Positions 20,556 through 30,326 of a stretch of DNA of 64,000 nt are shown here, in pieces (position 1 is the stretch's first letter; each line of letters opens with the position of its first letter). This DNA comes from Zygaena filipendulae (taxonomy: Eukaryota > Arthropoda > Insecta > Lepidoptera > Zygaenidae): the NCBI GenBank assembly GCA_907165275.2, contig CAJRBF020000007.1, forward strand, positions 186,001-250,000, in the 5' to 3' direction. The notes under the pieces were generated by a model. That model ran no database searches. It saw only the letters and a list, made by a program, of their open reading frames with translations, and was not told where the DNA came from. A program made the translations under genes and the position numbers.

Positions 20556-20668
20556 CAACCATGCGATTCGCTGTCGCGGTCGTTTTCTTATTTAATTCAA
20601 CCATGCGATTCGCCGTCGCAGTCGTTTTTACGTATGTAAGCCAACCATGCGATTCACTGTCGCGGTCG
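20556..20668. repeat. Second tandem array in the Ty3 leader, three copies
   Basis: Three copies of CAACCATGCGATTCGCTGTC followed by GCGGTCG, starting at 20556, 20598 and 20642, with single-base variation. Each contains ATG on the plus strand, but that strand is antisense to the element. The array sits next to the primer-binding site. Confidence 0.85.
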
Positions 20669-20693
20669 CTTTTACATTACTAACTTAGCCATG

Positions 20694-20711
20694 ATCCTGG
20701 TCACGGCACCA
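20694..20711 (-). promoter_or_regulatory. Primer-binding site, tRNA-His type
   Basis: Read on the minus strand, TGGTGCCGTGACCAGGAT follows the LTR end (GTTACA) after 3 nt. Its complement, ATCCTGGTCACGGCACCA, is what I expect for the 3' end of an insect tRNA-His including CCA. Confidence 0.8.
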
Positions 20712-20714
20712 AAT

Positions 20715-22653
20715 TGTAACTTTCACCCTCCTTCATCAATTTATGAACAACATCAAAGATGTTGAACATTTTAATTTGGCCAATTTCGTCTAATAGTTAG
20801 ACCCAGTTTTACGTTGTGTTTTAAATGACTCCAGTTCTTTTAGGTTGAGATTCGATTCCGTCATCATCCTATCCGCATTATTATAATGGGTCGAGGTTGG
20901 ACTTAGGTATTAATTGAATAAAACAACCATCAATTAATTTGACATTTTATTTTAATAATTGTGCATAATATTTCTGTAAGAAATATTTATATTTAGTACA
21001 CCCAACTGCGTTTGAGTTTGGTGACATTCGATCTTTATATGAACTCGCTCTACACGAACGGTTCTATTTTTAAGTGCGAGACTACACTGCACATTTATTT
21101 AACGTCTGTGCGTTAATAGTGTTGTTAGCCCGGAAGCAGAGAGACTCCAAAGACGGTATCCATATTACAGTGGTACACATAATCACTAACTTTCGTCTAT
21201 CGACGCTAGTAGTGTTCGGATACTAAGATAGGAATATGATGCTCATAGAACACCTCCCATACGATGTTTATTTATAATCAACTTGATATTCCAATAGGAA
21301 TATTTACAATGGCTCTCACTACATAACAAGTTTATTATATAGCGAGAGGTGGAATAGCCCCGTCCTGCGCTACCCAAGGTGATGGTCATCCACCTGCTCA
21401 TAAGCAGTTACCACCCCCCCCCCCCCCCCCCACCTGTGTTGCACAAGGTAGAGAGTTCTCCAAATATGCATAACCGACATCCGTTAGAGGATGAATCAGC
21501 TATATGAGACTGTACGTCCCGTATCAGCAGCAATCGTTGGAGGTCATAATTCGGCGGTGCCGAGACCCCTGGGTACGTGTCAGCCCGAAGACCGAGGCCG
21601 TAATGCGGATAGTACCGCGACCTCAACACCATCCCAATAATTCAAATATAAGTGTATGAGACCAGTCTCGCCGGACATCATAACTTCAGTCGGTCAATTT
21701 GTGTTATAGTAGCTACACGTAGCTAAGGCCGAAGCCCAATTGATTGGATCACAACTCATCCTCGTACAACACCCACTCAGCACTCGTTTATTTTGATAAA
21801 CAAGTCGTGTTGAAAAACACAACTGTTTACCGAGATCAAGCGTTAACGACTAGGTCGTCCACAGCCGATCCCATAGTCTCTGCACAACGTAACAAAGTCA
21901 CAAAGCGCATTGACTATAATTATTATGTTTGTAAAAAAAAGAAAGTAATGTTATCTTGAAAGAAGAGCGTTCAACACTCCCTTGGTGTAGGAAGCGATCC
22001 CGCGTCTCCAGTCAGCCGCATATTCGATGATAGTTTTTGAATAACACGGAAGGCGTAGTTATTCAATAGACAAGATACAATACGTGCACAACGAAACCCG
22101 TCACGGCGAAGACAACTCAAGGCGCGGATTTTTACCTCTCTACGTTATCTTACGCTCGCGACGCGCGACGTCTAACCGCTCAGGATTAGAGTTCATCGTC
22201 GTTGTAAATTCCAATAAATTGAAAATACACGTATGCATCGAGCCGATAAGATGTGATGAATTATAATTTAATAACCATAAAATTACAATCCATACACACC
22301 GAAAGCCTTCCTCATAATAATATTTGTCTTCGCACAAGATATCCTAACGGACGTCGAGCGCGTTGACAAGGCTTTCGTACAGAGCGACAAGTCACTAAGT
22401 ACGTAAGCTCGTTCGAACTCCCAACTACATCATCTTTATTGTGAAAGTGGTCGTCGGCATTTTCATCTAAGACCTTCACGTGAGACTCCAATATAATTAT
22501 TTAGATTTGTATAATAATACAATATCTGTATACGAGCTACCACCAAACTCGTTTGTCAACACTCTATGTTAACTTAATATTTAGATAAGCATAATAATGC
22601 AAATCTATATTCGAGCCACCACCAAACTCGTTTAACAACATTTAATGTTGTAT
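20715..22653 (-). repeat. 5' LTR of the family C Ty3 element, truncated
   Basis: It matches the 3' LTR from its TGTAAC edge (20715) up to about 22653, where TTTAATGTTGTAT ends the similarity. The first about 450 bp of the LTR (the U3 start) is missing and replaced by unrelated C-rich DNA. It contains a C run near 21415-21431. Confidence 0.85.
20778..20859 (+). other. tRNA-His-like sequence inside the 5' LTR
   Basis: It begins GGCCAATTTCGTCTAATAGT, with TTTTACGTTGTG in the middle and GATTCGATTCC at the end. Its position equals that of the copy in the 3' LTR, and only about 65 bp separate it from the LTR end next to the primer-binding site. Confidence 0.6.
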
Positions 22654-22960
22654 TTGAGTGTAATGAGTGGTTATTTTCTTTTATGACCACCGAGAAATTA
22701 GGAGCCCCGCGAAGCGGGGCTCCGTCGACCTTGCCTTTAAGTTGTTGGTTTTTGTCTGTGGGGGGTGATTGGGCAATGACTCCCCTCCCCCCTCCCCCCT
22801 CTAAATTCATAAATATCAGTAGAAAACACTAGCGTTGTATTCAAATTTCAAAAATTCGTATAAAAAAAACTATTGACTTCCGCGCGCGGGGGGTTGTTGG
22901 GGGTGACTCCCCTTCCCCCCCCCCCCCTCCCCCCCTCCCCCCCCCTAAATTCAGGATTTG
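22654..22960. repeat. C-rich tracts and a perfect GC hairpin
   Basis: 22701-22723 is a perfect hairpin with a 10-bp stem GGAGCCCCGC / GCGGGGCTCC and loop GAA. Two related blocks follow (about 22740-22807 and 22880-22955). Each runs GGGGGTGA or GGGTGACTCCCC into long C tracts and ends CTAAATTCA, suggesting an internal tandem duplication of about 140 bp. No gene is supported here. Confidence 0.6.
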
Positions 22961-24160
22961 TATTTCTAATGCATTCCCAGGCTCCCCACTGCGAAGTATC
23001 CCGATTTAATTTTAATTTCAAAGCCACTTGCGCTGACCGCCACCGTTGATCTGGCTGTGCGGTCGCAGCCTCTTCAGTATTATAAACTCGTACCTCTACA
23101 TAAAAATCTCCTTCCAGATGTTTATCCCGGCGAACTTTCCCGCCGGGGACTCGAGTGCTGAGGTAGGTCTGGAGGCCGGTGTTGGTAGACAGCTTATTTG
23201 TTTGTTTTGTAGAGGCCTCGTTCGTATTCCGAGCTGTCAAAAAAATAAAATAAAAAAATGTTACACAACTTAAGCGATATTACCCATTATCTACCTAAAA
23301 GATAAATAATGAACAAGTTAAATTTTAAAATCAATTTTTTAGTTTGTAACTTATAATAAATAAGTTGGTTCACAGTAACCGGTTAATAAGGCTACTGCTG
23401 TATAAAATATATAGGAATGTATAGTATAAAACACTCAAGCCACTACAAAAATTGTCGTGGTTCGATAGCAAACAGGTGGCAACACGGCATAACACACAAG
23501 AAATAAAGTTCAAAACAGACATTTCAAAATACTAATAGGTAGTCAATGTAAAATTTCTATTTACCCACCTCGTTGAGGTCGACGCACTCCTGCTGTCGCT
23601 GCTGCGGCTACTGGTGTCGGGCTTCTTTTTGGATCTGTAAAATACATTTTAATTTTTCATTACTAAATGTTAAAGACAACTATTGCATAAATCCCCCAGT
23701 GCAACATCATATTAAACTAAAAAATCTTATTAAACAGTGCATAAACAATTCTTACCTAACCGACAATGCCGAAGCTTCTAGCGCTCTTTTCGGTGCCCTT
23801 TTTTTTGGCTTTTCTACCGGCGCGGCAGCCACTGCACCCGGGATCTCATCCGATGAATACTCAATATCCGACCTGAAATTTAAAACATTATTTGTTATAA
23901 CTTTTATTTAATTTTTTTTTATAGTACACAACACATATGACATGTTCTTAAACACATTTTATCTTGCCAAATAATTTAAATCAGATGCGTATCCTAAATT
24001 ATGTGTACCTAATTTGTTAACACAATGACTTTACAACAACTTCACACAATAACTTTAAAAACATAATATAGAACCTCCAAATTATTCTCAATAAATCAGA
24101 ATAAAATGTAAATAATGCAAGTACTTACGTACATTTTTGATTTATCCTTACTGCGTCGAT
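22907..24160 (-). other. Possible exons of an unrecognised spliced gene or its remnant
   Basis: On the minus strand several open blocks are bounded by good splice sites. A block at about 23759-23875 lies between AAATTTCAG and GTAAGAATT and encodes SDIEYSSDEIPGAV with a basic tail (KPKKRAPKRA). A block at about 23572-23632 lies between TTTTACAG and GTGGGTAA. A block opens at about 23234 after TTTTGACAG and encodes a peptide with TRVPGGKVRRDKHLEGDFYV. A perfect donor GTAAGTACTT lies at about 24120-24129. The reading phases of the successive blocks do not join cleanly with the obvious sites, so this could be a pseudogene or I may have chosen wrong boundaries. I do not recognise the product. Confidence 0.3.
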
Positions 24161-24356
24161 GCACTTTAATCAAGAGATGAATTAATTATAATGCCATTTA
24201 ATTGACACCCGTGTTTTTATAGAGCAAAAAAAACAAACTAAGCAAAATGTCCTGAGAAAATGTCTTTACCACAGATGATGGAACGAACTAGATATGGCAT
24301 CGAGCGTAACGTAACGAATTCGGTAAATACGTGTACCTACTTACTTTTTCATGAAC

Positions 24357-24440
24357 ACATTGATTTGCGTTATACGATTGCAGAATAAAAGTAGATTTTC
24401 GAAATATAACCAGAATTCAAACCTCGAAAACAGTAACTAA
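24357..24440. repeat. Direct repeat flanking the IAP gene, left copy
   Basis: The segment around CGATTGCAGAATAAAAGTAG and AATATAACC matches 25289-25370 at roughly 80 percent by eye, in the same orientation. The pair brackets the IAP coding region. Confidence 0.6.
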
Positions 24441-24600
24441 GTATTTGTTCCTTGAAATAAAAATATGCACACGAGCATTTGTGTTTATAATTTCCGCTGA
24501 TATCCCCTCCACGCCTCTTTCTATTATTTACCTACCATAAATCGCACCGACTGCCCCGACAAACTTTGAGCGCGACTCATTTGTATACTACACCGATAAG

Positions 24601-25182
24601 ATGGCGCACGAACGGCAAACTCCTAGCGCCATGTTGAGTGAGGAGGAACGTTTAAACTCATTTGTAAATTGGCCACTGGCATACTTGTCACCGGAAAGTT
24701 TGGCAAAAAGTGGTTTCTATTTCATAGGTCGCGGTGACGAAGTGCGTTGTGCGTACTGCAACGTCGAGATAATGAATTGGTTGCAACTCGACGAACCTGA
24801 CCAAGAACACAGGCGGTGGTCACCGCGGTGTCCACTATTTCGCTCCATTGCTGATACATCATTTGATCGCGACGAGTGCGGCATATTCGGTGCAGACACC
24901 AATTATATAGACCCCCACGTTAAGACGCTTAGGGAACATGCGCAAAAAGAGCACCACCACAACAACGTTGTCGCCAACACTACTACGCAAGTTCCTCACG
25001 AAACTGACGAGAAAATGTGCCAGGTAGACAAGTGTTGTAAAGTTTGTTTCGATGAAGAGTGCAATGTATGTTTGACGCCGTGCGGACATGTGGTTGCATG
25101 CGCCGCGTGTAGTTTTTCCATTCACAATTGTCCAGTGTGTAGACGTCCTATTGTAAATGTTGTAAGGTTGTATTTCTCTTGA
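24601..25182 (+). CDS. Inhibitor of apoptosis protein, one BIR and one RING
   Basis: An intronless frame of 193 residues. A BIR domain occupies about residues 15-82, with zinc ligands C50, C53, H70 and C77 in the expected CxxC-H-C layout and the preceding GFYFIGRGDEVRC core. A linker rich in His and Asn follows. A C3HC4 RING spans residues 146-180 (C146, C149, C161, H163, C167, C170, C177, C180), ending RLYFS as in IAP family E3 ligases. IAPs bind caspases or IAP antagonists through BIR and ubiquitinate partners through RING. The single BIR, short length and absence of introns are more like IAPs of insect DNA viruses (baculo-, irido-, ascovirus groups) than the two-BIR cellular IAP1 with introns. 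Direction of transfer is unknown. TAAG sits right before the ATG. Confidence 0.88.
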   Translation: MAHERQTPSAMLSEEERLNSFVNWPLAYLSPESLAKSGFYFIGRGDEVRCAYCNVEIMNWLQLDEPDQEHRRWSPRCPLFRSIADTSFDRDECGIFGADTNYIDPHVKTLREHAQKEHHHNNVVANTTTQVPHETDEKMCQVDKCCKVCFDEECNVCLTPCGHVVACAACSFSIHNCPVCRRPIVNVVRLYFS

Positions 25183-25288
25183 ATGAAAAACAATAATTTA
25201 AAGTAAATACCTTTTATGACATTAAATTTGTTTGGATTAAACACGCTAAATATATATTATCGTTGTGTGTATTATTTATTCGCCATGT

Positions 25289-25370
25289 ACATTGAATTAC
25301 GTTATGCGATTGCAGAATACAAGTATATTTTTCAAAATATAACCGAAAATTGAAACTTCAAAAATGTAAA
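25289..25370. repeat. Direct repeat flanking the IAP gene, right copy
   Basis: CGATTGCAGAATACAAGTAT and AATATAACC in the same order as at 24357-24440. It lies about 105 bp after the IAP stop. The rest of 25183-25442 is AT-rich 3' flank with no further gene. Confidence 0.6.
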
Positions 25371-26499
25371 TGTACCTACTTGTTAAAATAAAATTTCAAT
25401 CTTATTAAGGAATGGACTAGATTCATAAGTTTCTCATCAATATGCCGTATCTATTATGTGTCGAGTGCAATGGTTCAATTATTTCCATTGTAACAAGTTA
25501 CTGCATGTCAAGCAAATACTTACCGGTATCACCAATGATACTATTCTCATGTATTATCTACCAGTTATTTCCTCGGATTCGCTCACATGAATTCCAAACT
25601 CTCTCTGACATTTTTTTTTTTTACGGAATGATAAGTAGGTATGGCATTTTTGAACCCAAAGTATAAGTAGGTATATCAAATTTTATGAAAAACCTTTCAA
25701 TAATTCTGAAGATTGTTTGGATGGATAGAGATAAAAAAATATGGAACATTTAAATGGTTATTAATGTTTTTACAAATGCAAATAACACTCAGTTGAGTTT
25801 TTTAGAACATAGTTATCTCGATATTACAGACAGAAAATCGTATTTTAGTTATATTTAGATCCAACTTGATGGGAAAGCGACGGCGCGCGATGACATTTCA
25901 TCGAATTTTATAAATAATAAACATGCGCGGACCGTGGAACCGTGGTGATCAGCACTTTAGAGTTATGAGAACAATAAGTATACGTACTGATTGCAGAAAC
26001 AGTACCTACAAACGATAAGTGCTTGATGTCATAAAAATTATATTTTATACCTCTTAAATATATTATAAGCAAATATTTTTTGTAAACCGCGGGAAATAGT
26101 TCCAGCTTTAAGACTTCGTTATCACTGTCATAATTTCCAAATAGACCAATTTTCATGAGTTTTCGTATTTCGTTTTTCTACATAATAATTTATGTTTTGC
26201 GTTAAATTCTCAGATTAACTGTATGTTTATTAATGCAACGTAATAAAGACATACATGAACCATTTAAACAGAAACATGTGTGGTTATTACATATTTGCTA
26301 ACCGTACCGAATGTCAAAGGTAAGTAAAAAAATAAAGATAAGTAGTAAGCGAAGCGAAGGGAAACATACAGTACAGTACAGTCTCTGCTGTTGCGATTTA
26401 GACATTGCGAGTGCTTAGAATCTTTGTGTTCACTGCGTAAAGTTATGGTGTCCTCGAGTCAATCTGATCACAAAATATGTGCTTTATTTATAACTCAGT

Positions 26500-26640
26500 G
26501 ACGACTTGAGCAATCTAGCCCTAGTTTCTGATTTACAGAAGATCGTTGAGCCAATCTGGTGCCGAATTTGATTCGGCGACGACTTGAGCAATCTAGCCTG
26601 AAAATCTGAAACTTTGAAGATCGTTGAGCCAATCTGGTAC
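26500..26640. repeat. Four-unit 39-bp array inside the duplication
   Basis: The motif TTGAGC followed by (C)AATCTRG occurs at 26506, 26545, 26584 and 26624, a period of 39-40 bp. Odd units read CTTGAGCAATCTAG and even units GTTGAGCCAATCTGG, so the array is a 78-bp repeat made of two diverged halves. The same array recurs at 28492-28632. Confidence 0.8.
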
Positions 26641-27075
26641 TGAGTTTAAATATATGCTTCAACATTAACTGTGGAGAGACACCTGACAATATAGTGAACA
26701 TAATAGTTTCTAACATAAGTTCTAACATTCAATTATTAAATTCAAAGTTTTTACGTATAACTTGTATGTGCTTATGTGTGATGAAAATACTTAATAGTTC
26801 ACATGATGGTTCCGCGGTACAGGCAGATAGTTCAGGTATGTTTTTATTTATTCATAATTTGGTAACTAAACATGCAAACGGGTTATTATTGTTTGTTTTT
26901 TGTTGTACGATCGACATGTGAATCTTTGCATGATCCATATGACAGATACATTTTTTAAATCAGTATATTATAATAATTATTGTTTTCACCGCTCCTGGCG
27001 AAAGAAAAACATTCGTTGTTTTGTTGCATGGTTGATCAAATAAATGATCGATCCGACAAGTGAATCATTTTGATT

Positions 27076-27177
27076 GGTATATATTGTATGGTCTGGACCA
27101 TCGGAGTGATTTCGCGAGCGAGCACGAGCTCGCTCATTGCGAAAGAACGAAGTGGTCCAGAACATACAATATATACC
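27076..27177. ncRNA. Long imperfect hairpin, candidate structured RNA or palindromic repeat
   Basis: GGTATATATTGTATG (27076) pairs with CATACAATATATACC (ending 27177). The next arm segments TCTGGACCA and TGGTCCAGA also pair, followed by an imperfect middle and a GC-rich tip GCGAGCGAG. The total is about 100 nt with few bulges in the first 25 bp. This size is compatible with a pri-miRNA-like fold or with a small palindromic DNA element. The duplicate lies at 29068-29169. Confidence 0.35.
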
Positions 27178-27434
27178 TACTATTATAATTGGTAATACAG
27201 ACACAAAGGAATAGTTTTTTTAAGATCAGGCTTTGTTTTATTTACTAGGTATCCTTACTAATGCTAATAATTTAACACTATCAATTACGGGAAACTCATC
27301 AATTTTAACTACTTATTACTCTCCCATCCTACAACTTAATGGAGAATATGAGTGTGCTCTGTTATATTTATCTACATTTAATTCAATCTGAACCTACTCT
27401 ACGGAACGGACGTGTGTTGTGACAAGTGATTTAT

Positions 27435-29426
27435 TGCCGTATCTATTATGTGTCGAGTGCAATGGTTCAATTATTTCCATTGTAACAAGTTACTGCATGT
27501 CAAGCAAATACTTACCGGTATCACCAATGATACTATTCTCATGTATTATCTACCAGTTATTTCCTCGGTTTCGCTCACATGAATTCCAAACTCTCTCTGA
27601 CATTTTTTTTTTTTACGGAATGATAAGTAGGTATGGCATTTTTGAACCCAAAGTATAAGTAGGTATATCAAATTTTATGAAAAACCTTTCAATAATTCTG
27701 AAGATTGTTTGGATGGATAGAGATAAAAAAATATGGAACATTTAAATGGTTATTAATGTTTTTACAAATGCAAATAACACTCAGTTGAGTTTTTTAGAAC
27801 ATAGTTATCTCGATATTACAGACAGAAAATCGTATTTTAGTTATATTTAGATCCAACTTGATGGGAAAGCGACGGCGCGCGATGACATTTCATCGAATTT
27901 TATAAATAATAAACATGCGCGGACCGTGGAACCGTGGTGATCAGCACTTTAGAGTTATGAGAACAATAAGTATACGTACTGATTGCAGAAACAGTACCTA
28001 CAAACGATAAGTGCTTGATGTCATAAAAATTATATTTTATACCTCTTAAATATATTATAAGCAAATATTTTTTGTAAACCGCGGGAAATAGTTCCAGCTT
28101 TAAGACTTCGTTATCACTGTCATAATTTCCAAATAGACCAATTTTCATGAGTTTTCGTATTTCGTTTTTCTACATAATAATTTATGTTTTGCGTTAAATT
28201 CTCAGATTAACTGTATGTTTATTAATGCAACGTAATAAAGACATACATGAACCATTTAAACAGAAACATGTGTGGTTATTACATATTTGCTAACCGTACC
28301 GAATGTCAAAGGTAAGTAAAAAAATAAAGATAAGTAGTAAGCGAAGCGAAGGGAAACATACAGTACAGTACAGTCTCTGCTGTTGCGATTTAGACATTGC
28401 GAGTGCTTAGAATCTTTGTGTTCACTGCGTAAAGTTATGGTGTCCTCGAGTCAATCTGATCACAAAATATGTGCTTTATTTATAACTCAGTGACGACTTG
28501 AGCAATCTAGCCCTAGTTTCTGATTTACAGAAGATCGTTGAGCCAATCTGGTGCCGAATTTGATTCGGCGACGACTTGAGCAATCTAGCCTGAAAATCTG
28601 AAACTTTGAAGATCGTTGAGCCAATCTGGTACTGAGTTTAAATATATGCTTCAACATTAACTGTGGAGAGACACCTGACAATATAGTGAACATAATAGTT
28701 TCTAACATAAGTTCTAACATTCAATTATTAAATTCAAAGTTTTTACGTATAACTTGTATGTGCTTATGTGTGATGAAAATACTTAATAGTTCACATGATG
28801 GTTCCGCGGTACAGGCAGATAGTTCAGGTATGTTTTTATTTATTCATAATTTGGTAACTAAACATGCAAACGGGTTATTATTGTTTGTTTTTTGTTGTAC
28901 GATCGACATGTGAATCTTTGCATGATCCATATGACAGATACATTTTTTAAATCAGTATATTATAATAATTATTGTTTTCACCGCTCCTGGCGAAAGAAAA
29001 ACATTCGTTGTTTTGTTGCATGGTTGATCAAATAAATGATCGATCCGACAAGTGAATCATTTTGATTGGTATATATTGTATGGTCTGGACCATCGGAGTG
29101 ATTTCGCGAGCGAGCACGAGCTCGCTCATTGCGAAAGAACGAAGTGGTCCAGAACATACAATATATACCTACTATTATAATTGGTAATACAGACACAAAG
29201 GAATAGTTTTGTTAAGATCAGGCTTTGTTTTATTTACTAGGTATCCTTACTAATGCTAATAATTTAACACTATCAATTACGGGAAACTCATCAATTTTAA
29301 CTACTTATTACTCTCCCATCCTACAACTTAATGGAGAATATGAGTGTGCTCTGTTATATTTATCTACATTTAATTCAATCTGAACCTACCCTACGGAACG
29401 GACGTGTGTTGTGACAAGTGATTTAT
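27435..29426. repeat. Tandem duplication, copy 2 (1992 bp)
   Basis: Head-to-tail second copy of 25443-27434. It ends at GTGATTTAT, after which TTCCGGACG replaces the TGCCGTATC that begins each copy, marking the right edge. The near identity means a recent event or ongoing homogenisation. An assembly duplication cannot be excluded from sequence alone. Confidence 0.92.
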
Positions 29427-29671
29427 TTCCGGACGATTTATAAATTTCTAATACGTTTAAATCTGTCGTACTTGATTATAGTAGTAATAAACTACAACGC
29501 AGTTCTATTGGTAACTGAAATGTGGTGTTGGTTCCGATCTTAGTGTTAAAATAAAATGACAATTACTTAATGTTTTTCTAAAATAAATATTGCTAAGTAC
29601 CGACATTAAAATATCCAAGAGTTTTGTAATAAACGCGTAAGCGCTGATTTTCACGGCGCTTAAGTCTTCCT

Positions 29672-29901
29672 GCGGAGCTAGGATGCGCAACATGATAAAA
29701 TTTTATCGAGCCATTTTATCGATTCTCGTCGTCATAATATATCGTTTTGTCTACCAGTGGTAAAAAATGTTTAACCGAATCTAGTCTTAACTCAATACCC
29801 CACTACTGCACTTTTTTGCTTGGACGCCCACAAATATTTGTCGTGTCGACAATTTTATCTTTCGTTCGACAAACATATCATGTTGCGCATCCTAGCTCCG
29901 C
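29672..29901. repeat. MITE-like inverted repeat pair
   Basis: GCGGAGCTAGGATGCGCAAC followed by ATGATA (29672-29697) is the exact reverse complement of 29876-29901, separated by about 180 bp of AT-rich, non-coding DNA. The perfect 26-bp arms suggest a small DNA-transposon derivative. Apart from it, 29427-30140 shows no gene. Confidence 0.65.
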
Positions 29902-30140
29902 TGGTCGTCACTCGGCAAATGCAGAGTATCCAAGTGTCGCGCTTATAATTATTATTAAAAGGGACTTTATTGCTGTGCATAAATTTGTGATACGTGGTAT
30001 GCACTGAGAACTAGGAGGGCCTTTTTTAGTGTGCAAAAATCATATATTCTGTTGAATAAAAATAAATATAATAAAACGACGCCAATAACTGCTCCATATT
30101 AACTCGCATGTGAAAAAGGAGTGAAATCAAAGAATAAAAA

Positions 30141-30326
30141 TGTTTTCTTTCAGGTTGGTTTTAATATTGTAATAAAATATTGATACTGATCGGATGGTTT
30201 TTATTTAATTATATTCACACAAAATTACAGCGTACATGTACTCGTTAAGCTTCAGAGGTAAGAGAGAGAGAATGTTGCCAGTGCACATAGACTAATAAGT
30301 TTAACGTTTCATTACACTTATCAACA
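30141..30326 (-). repeat. 3' LTR of the copia element
   Basis: Read on the minus strand TGTTGATAAG to GAAAGAAAACA. It is the same as 32787-32972 throughout as far as I can see. The purine stretch AAGGGAA, 8-14 nt inside the LTR edge, is a weak candidate polypurine tract. Confidence 0.88.

Larger units (their letters stand above)
12695..22653 (-). mobile_element. Ty3/gypsy retrotransposon with 2.4-kb LTRs (family C)
   Basis: On the minus strand the order is: 5' LTR (22653 to 20715, truncated), primer-binding site (20711-20694), a leader with two tandem arrays, gag (20049-19060), pol (about 19072-15614), polypurine tract, 3' LTR (15087 to 12695). Both LTR inner edges fit TG...CA rules. gag and pol are open, but the 5' LTR lacks about 0.45 kb that the 3' LTR has. 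The promoter end is therefore incomplete and this copy is unlikely to transcribe normally. The region outside 22653 is unrelated C-rich DNA. The large LTR and tRNA-His primer set it apart from the other Ty3 element at 53821-61563. Confidence 0.9.
25443..27434. repeat. Tandem duplication, copy 1 (1992 bp)
   Basis: Every base from TGCCGTATCTATTATG to TGTGACAAGTGATTTAT recurs 1992 bp downstream with only a handful of changes by eye (for example A versus T near 25565 and T versus G near 27212). It has no long frame, and the short frames in it are not protein-like. It contains a 39-bp array (26500-26640) and a long hairpin (27076-27177). Confidence 0.92.

Noticed and set aside
20230..20668. A CRISPR-like array
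   Set aside because: Only three copies, spacers of variable and short length, eukaryotic retrotransposon leader.
24597..24600. Baculovirus late promoter (TAAG) for the IAP gene
   Set aside because: A 4-base motif is expected often by chance; no other virus-like genes are adjacent. Mentioned only as a hint.
27986..29426. Separate genes in the second 1992-bp unit
   Set aside because: All short frames are exact repeats of those in copy 1 and none looks protein-coding.
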